Below, piece after piece: positions 12,380 through 22,815 of a stretch of 64,000 nucleotides of DNA. Positions within the stretch are counted from its first letter, which is position 1; every line of letters begins with the position of its first letter. The notes under the pieces were generated by a model. It was not told the origin of the DNA. It worked only from the letters and a program-made list of their open reading frames with translations, and ran no database searches. Source of the stretch: Diphasiastrum complanatum (Eukaryota > Streptophyta > Lycopodiopsida > Lycopodiales > Lycopodiaceae); NCBI GenBank assembly GCA_029204225.1, contig CM055110.1, forward strand, positions 48,336,921 to 48,400,920, in the 5' to 3' direction. The position numbers and the translations under genes are program-made.

Positions 12380-13000
12380 TTTTCTATTGGGTGTGATTCA
12401 CTCCAATCTAGTAACGTCACATTCATGTAAACTCATCTTACATGAACCATTAGGTGAGTTATCGCCTTACATTGGAGAACAATGTTCAAAAGTTAAAGAA
12501 ACAAATAATTATAGTCCAAGACTATCCGCAATTTCTTGTAGACCTGTCAAAAATGTTGTTTGGTACAAATACACTTAGAATATAAAAATTAAGGTATAAG
12601 AATTCATCCTATCAAAATCTCTAGGAGATCCATCAAGATAAAAATGGCTTTAGCTCAATTCTGAGTACCCCAGCGCAGAAGGGCTATGATTAGGATTTGT
12701 TTTCTGTCTTAGAAGCGACATTGTCCCCATAAATTTACAAGGAATGCTAATTTTTACTTAAGTGCTCTATTCCTAGCATCTCATGCAAGAAAATAGCAAC
12801 CATTCAATCTTGATAGATTTGTCTGTCTCCTAATTAACCGAAGATCTAGGCTGAAAACCGTACACAAGCATCTATAGACTACAATCTGTAGTAGAACTTC
12901 TTCCACTAAAATAAGCAAACCCTCCACAAGTAAAATCAATTTACTTAATGAAAATACCAGTGAGACACGAATATTTTCAAATTAAACACTAGAGTGAAGA
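12380..13000 (-). pseudogene. Old Ty3/gypsy integrase/C-terminal remnant
   Basis: This stretch aligns by eye with the minus-strand gypsy at 22830-23400. Blocks near 12400-12600 match 22840-23040 (for example the 'CTTAGAAT...TTAGGTAT' order). GAAGATCTAGGCTGAAAACC at 12840 matches GGAGATCTAGGTTGAAAACC at 23224. That places it over the integrase C-terminal region in the same orientation. Many substitutions and gaps make it the most diverged gypsy copy in the intron. No open frame remains. Confidence 0.55.
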
Positions 13001-13479
13001 AAATTAGATTTTCAACTAATGGATCTAAATTCTTGACTCTTTCAATAGATCGAGAATTATTCATCATCTTAAGAATCACATTTTCTTATAATCTTCTAAT
13101 GACCATTTATGGTCATCACATTTATGATTCGTCAATCATAAACATTTAGAATCTTATGATTTGTCAATCATAATTTACAGGATTTCAAAACCATATTTAA
13201 TCATTGAAAGATACTTGAGTATATGTATAACATACCACTCAGGAAATATAAGAATTATTCTAAAGTCTTTTCCACCAAGGAAAATTACTAAATTTCAAGA
13301 ATATTCTTCCACTAGATCCTCAACAAGATTATGAGTTATCCAAACTCTGTGATCAATTAAATAATTAAAGATAGAAGGCATACGAAAATCATTTTAACAC
13401 TCGTCTTTAACAACATAAACGTTATACAATCACCTAGAACAACTTCTAGAGATTACAAAGTTCTACTGAATTCCAACTG

Positions 13480-14940
13480 AATTCAGTGGTTCCGTTTAAT
13501 TGGCACAAGTAAAGATCAAGAAGTGAGTATTTTATTGAACAGTGGTTCAACTCACAATTTTATTAATTCTTGTCTTGTGTGCAGAAACTCAGCTTGGAAA
13601 CTGAAGCCAACAATCATAGATATAAAGTTTATCTAGCTTCAGGAGCAGAGTTGGAGACTTGGAACGTAAAAGTCTCGAAGCTCCCAGTTTTGGTGCAAGG
13701 ACACACAAAATTAGTCAATTTTTATGTTTTAGACCTAGCTCGTACTGATTCAATTTTAGGTTACGAATGGTTATTCAGTAAATCGCCTTCTCTGTTAATT
13801 GATTTTGAGAAGCATGTTCTCACTTTCAAGGAGGGTGATAAGGTAGTTACATTATTTGGCAGTAATTTTGTACATCCGTTGGATCAGACTTCTACAGTTA
13901 ATAAAATGGAAGCATTGGATTATTCTGAGTATGAAGTTTTTTCAATTTATGCTATTCCAGTTGTGGATGTTCCTGAAATGAATCTAAATGGTTGTGAATT
14001 CTCAGCAATTCTTAACTCAGCTAAAGAGTCCAAGTGTGAATTCTTTAAGCAAGAGTTGTTTTATCTCGGTCATAAGATCACAATAAATGGGATCAAGATT
14101 GAAGAGGATAAAATCAAGATTGTGATTGAGTGGCCAATTCCGGAAACTATCAGACAAATAAAGTTTTTTTTAGGTTTTACACTTTTCTTCAAGAGATTTA
14201 TTGAGGATTATGCTAAGTTAGCATCACCGCTTAATAATCTGACAAAAGGAATTGTTAATAAAAAGAAAAAGAGGAATCAACCTAGTCCGTCTGTTGTTTG
14301 AAACGAGGAATTGAATCAGTGTTTTGAGAAACTTAAAACAATGATTGTTTCAGCTCCCGTGTTACAAATTGCAAATCCAGATTTACCTTAGGTTGTGAGA
14401 ACATACGCAAGTGATGTTGCAGTTGGAGCAGTTCTATTACAAATGGATAGGCCACTAGCATTTGAAAGCAAAAAATTCACTGGTCCTCAATTGTTTGTTG
14501 TAATCCATGCACTTAAAACCTAGAGACACAACTTGTATGGTAGTAAGTTTGTAGTGTATACAGATCACCAGCCTCTTAAGTATTTTTGTAATCAACATGA
14601 TTTTTGGACTAATATGAGAAAAGCGAAACCAATATTCTGTGATCTGCTACAATGTCCAACCAAGAGCAACCTCCACAAAGAATTGACAGCTCGATGGGCT
14701 GAATTGATGCAAGAATTCGATCATGAAATTTGTTACATAAGAGATAGCTCTAATCAAGTTGCAGATGCTCTTAGTCGGATCGGTGAACTGAACGAGTTGT
14801 CATTCACCCAGATTTCTACGGATCTATATCTTTCGTTGAGAGGAAAATATGAATCAGATTTCCATTTTGGTCACATTTGGAACATTGTTCAGACTGGAAG
14901 AAATGTGGACAGTGTTGAGTCAGAAACACATGGGACTTAT
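13480..14940 (+). pseudogene. Ty3/gypsy pol, first part (protease, RT tail, RNase H)
   Basis: A plus-strand gypsy polyprotein with three visible parts. A retropepsin-like segment at 13530-13560 reads LLNSGSTHNFIN, where the catalytic Asp of DSG is Asn. The retropepsin tail contains VLDLARTDSILGYEWLFS (13726-13779). After a junction near 14020 the RT C terminus follows directly (AKESKCEFFKQELFYLGHK), so most of the RT palm with its YxDD box has been deleted. The connection and RNase H region follows (VVYTDHQPLKYF at 14551-14586; QVADALSR at 14758). Stops occur at 14299-14301, near 14390 and at 14521. The frame breaks at 14940, where a gag-only LTR element begins, and resumes at about 20883. 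Confidence 0.85.
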
Positions 14941-15127
14941 TGACAGATCCCTTGCTCCAGAGGACCTGTTGTTTACTTCTTTTCTGTTTCTTGCTTACAG
15001 AACCGTTTATGCCTGTTATCAGACTTTATGACAGTCGTTAGATGGTTTCTTGATTGATTTTACGATGCCAACCCAGGTAGAAGAAAACAAAGTTTCGTTG
15101 TAGTATTTTCTTTATGTCCTCCTGCCT
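14941..15127 (-). repeat. Left direct repeat of gag-only element (3' LTR or LTR stub)
   Basis: Nearly identical to 19722-19905, with a 3-base difference near its end (GTCCTCCTGCCT against GTCCTGCCT) and scattered substitutions. In minus orientation it is the 3' copy and ends at the gypsy junction. Confidence 0.75.
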
Positions 15128-17150
15128 ATCGGTTTCATCTTTGGTTTCTTGGCAGATCCCATCTTTGGTTTCTTTTGGGAGGTTTGTATCCTCCATTTGC
15201 CTCTGGGTGTTTCCATGGTTCTTCTCTCAGTTGAAGTTCCAGTCTCAAGGAAAATCTTTGATCTGCAAGTTGCACAAACTTTGGTTATCAGTCTCAAGGG
15301 GATGGATTCATAAAAAACTGGTGGTAGGAACAGATTTGGATGGACGGTTTGGTAACGGTAAGGAAACATGATGAAGACTTGGTGGTAGGGTGAAGGAACT
15401 GATAATTCTACGGTTGCAGTCTTGGACCCTTCCAATGTCGAGCTTCGACCACCACTTGCTGGATGAGGAGCTCGCTTTATTTTGCAGGTTCACGGATGTC
15501 TTCATTTTTCATTTTCTGCAGCTCTTTCTTTTGATCCGTTACTTTTGGATTTCTTTGGGCTTCATAAGAGGAGATTCAACTATCATTACTCCAAAGAGTT
15601 TCTTTTGATCAAGATCGATCTGATTCATTTGTTGTTTAAGTTTTGTCCTTTCCTCCTCAGCTTTCTGGATCTTTCTTTTTATTTTTTCTAGCTGCTTCGC
15701 CTGCTTTTGTAGGTCTTTTTCGGCTGAACAACCAATATAGGTGGTAGTTGGTCTCCGCAAGACACTTGCAACGATCTATCAGCTGCTTCGATAAGACTAT
15801 CAAAAACTAGAAATTTCTCAGAAGAACAGTAAACTGATGATAAACAAACAGATGTAAACTGATGGAAGGGAGGGTGGTGGTGAGAACGGTAGATGGTGTG
15901 GACGATAGACATGAGAATGGGCACAGAAGTATGGCAAGAGGTTGGTTGAAAAAGGAGACTGATTTTCCAATGCTTGTGTTTCCCTTTCTGAAGGATCTTC
16001 GTTGTGACTGGGGTACTTCTTCTGATCGAGTCGCTTTGGATTGCCCATCTATCTTCTTAGCCTTGTCATTGTCGACTTTGGGTTTGTGATCTTGGCTGTT
16101 GATCTTGCTGGTGTTGTTGCTGGCAGCGTAACTGCTCCAGTGGATCCAAGCAAATCCACTCTCTCCCCCCCCTCCAAAATTTGTTGGTGGGGATGTTGTT
16201 GTTGGTGACTGTTCATGCTTAGGATTGGATCGGCGTGTGGAACACGTAGTTGAAACTCATTGAACATGTGACTGGACTAAAGATTGAACAAATTTTAACT
16301 AAATTTGTTTCAATCTTGTTGTAGTCGACTCAAAGAATAATATGGCAATGAGGTGCAGGAATCAACTCTAAATTGTCATGGATTTCTCATAGTTTTCAAA
16401 AATTTGAAACTTCTGTATATGTTAATCTGAAGATGGATAGATGAATGAAAATGTGTTCTGGAGATGCTCTACAGAAGACTCTCGTGCAATAGCTATTCCT
16501 TATGCAATAATCAGTCACACAAAATAGGTGAAGAGAAACAAGGAAATAAACAAACGTTACAGATAGTGAGAACTGTATAGCACTTGTCGAACAAAACTTG
16601 CATTCATCAACATTGATAATGTACCTTGATAGTTGCAATATTTCAGTTGTTTTGTAGAGTAATGTGACTTACTCTGACATGCTCTTGTCAAAACAAGGCA
16701 GAGTTGGTTACACTAAATCTACCATCATTGATAGCAGATGTTGTAAGATATAGCTTGAGATGCAGGTATGATTGAGGTACTATGTCCTAAGGACCTCTCT
16801 GAACAAGAGATTCAGAACCGAATCTCTATATGGATTTTCGAATTCGAGAAATATTGTGTATTGGCACATTGGGAATCTTATCAGCATGTGGAAAGACAAA
16901 TAGATTTGAGGTTGTGGAAGGGGAGAAAAACTGTCAATTCCCTGTGGAGGTTGCTCTTGGTTGGACATTGTAGCAGATGACGGAATATCGGTTTTACTTT
17001 CTTTCGACAAGGACTCATTTCATATTAGTGTCTTTTTGCATTATGGAACTGGTGTATTGGATGGTGATGTAGAAGTCTACAAGAAACTTCTCGATTGAGC
17101 AGCAGGTTTAACTGTTGGTTGTTATGGTGCTCGTGTTGTTGTCGTGAAGA
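15128..17150 (-). other. Interior of gag-only element with unassigned open frames
   Basis: No pol domain is visible between gag and the 3' repeat. Minus-strand frames exist. The stretch 16267-15818 is one frame with a single internal stop (contains NPKRLDQKKYPSHNEDPSER). The stretch 15760-15539 encodes a charged segment with coiled-coil character (KQLEKIKRKIQKAEEERTKL), and 15435-15112 has a Lys/Pro-rich tail. They may be remnants of an extra ORF or captured host sequence. I assign no function. Confidence 0.3.
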
Positions 17151-17152
17151 TC

Positions 17153-18505
17153 CTATTGTGATTCACAACTGACGTGACAGGCAGATAGGATCTTAGTTGG
17201 TTGTTTTGGATAGTCTTTGAAACTGTGTTTTCTTATACAATCGGGACACTCAGGATGGTACTTGGTCTTGACTGGACAATCAACCATGAAGTGGCCAGTT
17301 TCACCACAGATGAAGCATCTAGTGTGCAGTGGCCCTTGTATAACTGCATATCCATCTTGTATGGCTAGTGGGTCTGGACTTTCTAATGGATAGTCATGAT
17401 AAGACAAGACATTTCCAGATTGGGATGGGTGTTCTTCATATTGTTGAACTATATGTGCTTGGATAGGTCGATATGAAGGACAAGCATCAACATGATGCGT
17501 AGCCCAGCAGTGTGGGCACCATATTGTTTGTCGTCTATAAGGTACTTGTGCAGGGTTTGACTGACCAGCCATACTGCTTCAAATAGACTTCATGGTAACT
17601 TGAAACTCATTGGTGAGTTTCTCCATCTGTAGTTGATGTTGCTTATTAAGAAACTCCAACTGGGATTTCCAAAGCTGATTTCGGGTGTCCTCAATCGGCT
17701 TTGACTCATGGACAGGAGCACATGGTGCTCGCCTTTCCCTGGATTCGTCAACATCTGATCCTTCGTCTTCTTCCTTGATGGCATCAAACATAGCTAACTT
17801 TAGGCTCGTATATTCATCATTGGATTTAAGCTCGCGTCTAATCCATCTTGGAAGGGCGACTAAGAACTAGATGATGAGCATCTGTTCAGAGGGCTGTTCT
17901 TGTACTTGACTTTTGAGACATTTGAAATGCTCAATATAGTCTCGTACTCGTTCGTCTTTTGTCATTTTGATATTACTTAGCTTGACAAAAGGGCTTTCTA
18001 TCAAGCAAAATGGCTTGAAGCGTTTGATAAAGGCCTCCTTCAAGAGTGACCAGTCACGTTTATCTTCATGATCAAGGTTAAAAAACCAGTCTCGTGCTCG
18101 ATCGATCATGGTCATCAAGAAGAGTTGAATCATGGCGTCGGGTGATGTCTCGCCATATACATCACATGCATTCTCAAAGATTTCCAAAAATCTTTGAGGG
18201 TCCAAACTACCGTCAAACTTTGGTAGATCTAGTTTGGGTGTACGTCTTTCAAGATGAGCTCCGTGGGTAGCAGGGACTCCATTAAGGTTGGTTTTAGCAT
18301 GGGATGTTTCAACACCGTGAACATGGGTTCTGGCTCGCGAGGACTCAGCTCTATCATATTCTTGTCCTTCGAATGAGTCTGTGGATGGCTCATAGGGTTG
18401 ATATCGCATTCGGTAGAATCTATGACATCTGATTTGTTCAGCTTCAGGGGACCTGATCTCGTATGGATAATCGTCTGGGACTTTAGGATCGTTTTGTTGG
18501 TCCAT
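17153..18505 (-). pseudogene. Retrotransposon gag with zinc knuckle, two in-frame stops
   Basis: The minus-strand frame starts at ATG 18505 (MDQQNDPKVPDDYPYEIRSP) and stays in one register to 17153, about 450 codons, broken only by stops at 17867-17869 and about 17579. A retrotransposon-gag capsid core includes LDLPKFDGSLDPQRFLEIFE and RDWFFNLDHEDKRDWSLLKE. A CCHC zinc knuckle, CFICGETGHFMVDC, lies near 17270-17310, preceded by a related Cys/His segment CPHCWATHHVDAC. A Gln/Glu-rich helical stretch links them. Gag normally packages the element's RNA into particles in the cytoplasm. No pol follows it, so the element could only have moved with help from another Ty3-type element. Confidence 0.8.
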
Positions 18506-18752
18506 TGGGTACTGGGGTATGAATTGCTGGTGTTTTTGGATTTTATAGGGTTTTTGGTGTTTTTTGATTTTTTAGGGTGTTGAAGAAAGTGAATGTGGAC
18601 ACTCAGTATAAAAAGGGCTTTCTATTGGTATGAGTTTTATTTTTTGAGATTTTTTTTTGATGTTCATGTCTTTTTTTTTTTTTTTTTGGCAGGCCCAAGG
18701 GTGTTGCAAAGATGGTGGTTTGGTCGAAATGGCAATCAGAGGTGTTGATCAA

Positions 18753-19290
18753 AAGTTATGGTCCGGTCGAGATGGGTGTTACTTGCTCCGGTCGAGCTTT
18801 GACCTGATTGCTTCGGTTGAGAACTGATCGAATCCCTCCGGTCGAGATTTGATCACTGCCTTCGGCTTTGATTGAGATTTGAGCGGGCGCTTCGGCTCCG
18901 GTCGAGATTACTTCGGCTTTGGTCGAGATCTGAGTCGGCACTTCGGCTGAGACTCTAGCAAACACTTCGGCTGAGATTCCAGCGAGCGCTTCGGTCGAGA
19001 TTTCAATGAACACTTCGGATGAGATTCTAGCGAGCGCTTCGGTTGAGATTTCAGCGATACTTCGGTCGAGATCTCAGGAAGCACTTCGGTCGAGACTCCA
19101 ACGAACACTTCGGCTGATTCAGCGAGCGCTTCGGCTGAGATTTCAACGGTACTTCGATCGAGATCTCAGGGAGCACTTCGGTCGAGACTCCAGCGAACAC
19201 TTCGGCTGAGATTCCAGCGTGAGCTTCGGTTGAGATTTTACTGAGAGCTCCGGTTGAGATGTGAGCATGAGCTCCGGTTGAGATTTAATT
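18753..19290. repeat. 24-bp tandem repeat array in the leader of the gag-only element
   Basis: About 20 imperfect copies of a 24-base unit resembling TCGGCTGAGATTCCAGCG plus AGCACT-type endings, with C/T variation at the CGGT/CGGC step. Because 24 is a multiple of 3, the minus strand reads as 8-residue repeats (for example ISAEVFAR VSAEVPTQ) in one frame and SQPKCSLE-type repeats in another. It lies between the primer-site-like sequence and gag. Confidence 0.9.
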
Positions 19291-19377
19291 TTTTTTTGAT
19301 GCACCTGCGTTGCGTCGGTCAAGATGGTAAGAGAGAGAGGCTCAACTGAGATAGAAGAGAAGGTGTTCGGTTGAGAC

Positions 19378-19516
19378 GTGAGAGAGGGTGCTCGGCTAAG
19401 ATGGTGACGGAGGTGTTCGGTTGAGACATGAGAGATGGTGCTCGGCTGAGATGGTGACGGAGGAGTTCGGTTGAGACGTGAGAGAGGGTGCTCGGCTAAG
19501 ATGGTGAGGGAGGTGG
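19378..19516. repeat. 50-bp tandem repeat, about 2.8 copies
   Basis: Units begin at 19378, 19428 and 19478 (GTGAGAGAGGGTGCTCGGCT start). They share the CGG(T/C)TGAGA core with the 24-bp array next to them, so both probably grew from the same sequence. Confidence 0.85.
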
Positions 19517-19721
19517 AGACGATGGGTAAGCTATGGGGAGAGGATGATGTAGAAGGAGTTGAGGATGTATGCAAGGCGTGGAGATGGTGTGTGCAAATCG
19601 TTCTGAGCTATGAACGGATCTAGAGACATTTCAGATTGCGTGCATGGGTCCGATCAAAGGTAGTCTAGCAGCATATGTCGTTTCAAAATGTGAGTGATGC
19701 AAGCGGCAACGGGTCAAATGT

Positions 19722-20882
19722 TGACAGATCCCCTACTCCAGAGGACCTGTTGTTTACTTATTTTCTGCTTCTTGCGTACAGAACCATTTCTGCCTGTTAT
19801 CAAGCTTCATGGCAGTCATTAGATGGTTTCTTGATTGATTTTACGATGCCTACCCAGGCAGAAGAAAACAAAGTTTCGTTGTAGTATTTTCTTTATGTCC
19901 TGCCTGTTAGAGGACAACTCAGAGACGTCACTCTTGCACGCACTTACATTCTACATGGATGCAAGCCAAGAACGCTCAATCACATATCATCATACAAACC
20001 AATGAACGTTCTACAGATTCTACAACTACCTACACTTAAAACGGACTGAAATCAGAGCCTACACTACATTAACACTGAGCTACCTTGCATAAATTGACAA
20101 AACAAGAAACAAAGACTAATCTACAGCATGTTAGAAGTCCAAGAATCAAGAAACCAACCAGTCTATTGATTCTTGGACATCCCAAGAACATCAAGAACTG
20201 GATTGTACAGAGATATGCAAGAATCACACCATAGATCCAGCCTATTTAGTTTACTTGAATGCTGGCTCCTACATTAATCCACAAGAAAACAAGAAATATA
20301 ATCCACAACTAGGAAAGCAAGAAAACTAATCCACTCTAAATCCACAACCACACACAATTTGAATGGAAGGGCATGATCATAGGGGCATCACTCAAGAAAA
20401 CCATCATGATCAAGGAGCTTAGTGTAGCATCAAACTCATGGAAAATCTTCTTATTAAGCATGGAGTAGATACAATGCAAAAAGCTCCTCTTCACAAAGAG
20501 GGAGTCTCTTAAATAAGCAAGAGAGCTCCTTAGGTGACATCCTAGTGGAATTTTCACATTTCACAAATTACAAGTGGAATAATGCTTTCCACTAGAAGTC
20601 ACCATCAAAAGGTGGCTCACTCTACTTTCATTAAGAGGGGTCTACATTTATTACATTTGCCTAAAAATATTAGTTCCTACATGGTCATTCCATCTTTCGG
20701 GATTCACCATGAGGCTTACACAGTTCTTGCATGTCTTTCCTAGCTAGTATTTCTCGGCTCTCATACTCAGCTCTCAGTCTTCATTAGTCTCGTCTTCTCA
20801 GAGACCTCCTCGGTCTAAGGTGAGAGGTGCTCTTGAGTTGCTCTGTCCGAGTATCTTGGGGGTTCGTCAGAATCAGCCAACA
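19722..20882 (-). repeat. Putative 5' LTR of gag-only element
   Basis: On the minus strand it runs from TGTTGGCTGATTCTGACG (20882) to GGGATCTGTCA (19722), 1161 bp. Only its last ~184 bp are repeated at the left end of the element. An internal CTAACA at 19905-19910 also pairs with the starting TGTTGG, so 19905-20882 could instead be an independent solo LTR. The two readings cannot be separated without other copies. Confidence 0.45.
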
Positions 20883-22260
20883 TGACTCAACTAACTAAGA
20901 AAGATAAAAAGATTGTGGAATAGTTCACCATTCGAGATGGATTACTATTTCGGAATGGAAAAGTTTGCGTACTTGGTGATGATGAGCTCAAACGGAAGAT
21001 TTTGTTTGAATGTCATGACATACCTTGTGCAGGACATCTCGGTATACATAGGACTCTGGACTTGGTTAAGAGGGAATTTTATTGGCCAAAGCTCAAGCCA
21101 TATGTCGAGTCATATGTTGTTAAATGCAAGCCCTGTCAACTAGCAAGGCTGAATGCCATAAGCTGGTGGTTTGTTGCATCCGTTAGATATCCCAGATAAG
21201 AAATGGGATAGCATATTTATGGATTTTGTAGTTGGACTTCCAAAGACCCAACGACAAAATGATTCTATTTGGGTTGTAGTAGATCGGTTAACTAAGTTAG
21301 CTGCATTCATACCAGTCAAGTCAACTATAAAGGCTTCTGATTTAGCCCAGATCTTTGTTGAGATATTATTTCGGTTGTATGGTCTGCCAAGTGACATTGT
21401 AAGTGATAGAGATCCTAAGTTCACAGGTCACTTTTGGTCAGCAGTATTCCATAAACTGGAAACTTCTTTGAGTTTCAGTTTTTCTGATCATCCTGAATCA
21501 GATGGCCAGACAGAAAGGACTAATCAAACTATGGAAGATATATTGAGGACGTATGTTTCTCACAAGCAATCTCATTGGAAAGATTATCTCCCATTGGTTG
21601 AGTTTGCATATAATAGTAGAAAATATTCTGCTACAGCTTACAGTCCTTTTATGCTTATGTACGGTTTTCAACCTAGATCTCCAGTAAATGTTGAGACGAA
21701 GTCTGTTAAAATCCAGAAGGTTGCTGATTTTTTGCATGATATGCAAGAAATGTTGCAAGTGGCTAAGGATAGTATCCGGAGTGCTCAGGATAGAGCTAAA
21801 CACTATATTGATCTTAAGAGATCTCCAAGAGATTTTAAAGTTGATGATTGGGTATATCTTAGGATTCCAAAAGATTCTAAGACGTTACATACAAGAAAAC
21901 ATTATAAGCTGTCTACCCATTATTGTGGACCTTTCAGGATTGTACGTAGAATTGGTTCTTTGGCGTATGAACTCGATCTTCAAGGAAAATCGACTGCACA
22001 CCCAGTGTTTCATGCAAGTCGTTTGAAACTAAGTTTACATGATTGTGAGACAATTGGATCGGATGAGGATTTATTCCATTTGAAAGATTTGTCGCTTAGT
22101 GTACCTTTGGAACCTGAGAAATGCTCAGAACCAGAGATAAACAATTGAGAAATCGTTCTATCTCTGAGTGCTTAATTCGGTGGAAGGGTCGTACTGAGAA
22201 TGATGATTCGTGGGAGAGAGTTGATAGCATAGAGAAGAATTTCTCGAATTTTAGTTTTTA
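20883..22260 (+). pseudogene. Ty3/gypsy pol, second part (integrase)
   Basis: This continues the gypsy element interrupted at 14940. It opens with MTQLTKKDKKIVE (20883-20921) and a stop. The integrase zinc-binding region (HDIPCAGHLGIHRTLDLVKR, then CKPCQLAR, 21014-21150) lies in a neighbouring frame. A 325-codon open frame at 21171-22148 holds the catalytic core: Asp in FMDFVVGLPKTQ, Asp in SDRDPKFTGHFW, Glu in ESDGQTERTNQTMED. It is followed by the C-terminal domain (DDWVYLRIPKDSKTL; HPVFHASRLKLS). The core residues are intact, but the element lacks most of RT. The polypurine tract AAGGAGGGAAGA at 22277-22288 leads into the 3' LTR. Confidence 0.88.
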
Positions 22261-22288
22261 AGTATAGAAACAGTTTAAGGAGGGAAGA

Positions 22289-22815
22289 ATGTTTTTCCAT
22301 GGCCAGTACATAAGATACAATATACTCCTAGTCTTGGATACACGGTACTCCAGTGAAACAAGCTGTTAGTTATGCCACGTCATACTGGACGTGACCCAAA
22401 AGTAACTAATATCCTTGTGAAGCCTAGAACACACTAAGTGGAGTTTAAACAAGGAATGAGACAGTGTATGCATGTGTAGAGTTATCAATAGCAATTTTAT
22501 GAATAGTTGGTCCATGCATAGGACTCTATTCTAGGTGAATCTATGTATAGGGAACATAGGGCTATGCATGGCTATGTGCCCAGGATGCATTAGGCTCTAT
22601 ATAAGGGGTCCAAACTCGCCCTACTCCTCGTCATGGTTCTTGATTCATTGCCAGGCTCTCACTCTACATTCATGCTTCTTGTTCCTTGGCTTGGGAGTGA
22701 GGCTTCTAGAGATTGATTAGATACTTTTATAGGGTTGAGTGGTTTCTCCACAGTGTGTAATCCTTTTGTGTTTAGGATTTGTAAGAAGGATCTAAGGAGC
22801 TTCCCTTATAATAAG
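22289..22815 (+). repeat. 3' LTR of plus-strand gypsy
   Basis: It follows the polypurine tract and begins TGTTTTTCCATGG. A TATA-like CTATATAAGG lies at about 22597. It ends near 22810, where the C-terminal coding end of the minus-strand gypsy begins (DVVGSEEDLTHLE on the minus strand). The exact 3' boundary is not fixed, and a matching 5' LTR was not found upstream of 13480. Confidence 0.6.

Larger units (their letters stand above)
14941..20882 (-). mobile_element. Non-autonomous gag-only LTR element (LARD-like) inserted in gypsy
   Basis: A ~185-bp direct repeat at 14941-15127 and 19722-19905 bounds an interior that has a minus-strand gag (17153-18505) but no protease, RT or integrase. On the minus strand the right repeat ends GATCTGTCA at 19722. 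Downstream is ACATTTGACCCGTTGCCGC, whose CGTTGCCG core resembles primer sites of some Ty3 lineages. Gypsy coding homology stops at 14940 and resumes at 20883, so the whole block is foreign to it. The stretch 19906-20882 begins TGTTGG and ends CTAACA on the minus strand. It can be read as the 5' part of a ~1.16-kb LTR, making the left copy a truncated LTR, or as a separate solo LTR. I found no convincing target duplication. Confidence 0.65.

Noticed and set aside
18753-19290. Possible CRISPR-like array
   Set aside because: The repeats are contiguous 24-bp tandem units without unique spacers, in a plant retroelement.
14938-20892. Target-site duplication of the gag-only element
   Set aside because: The flanks (GGGACTTAT on the left, TGACTCAAC on the right) do not share a 4-6-base repeat at the inferred ends.
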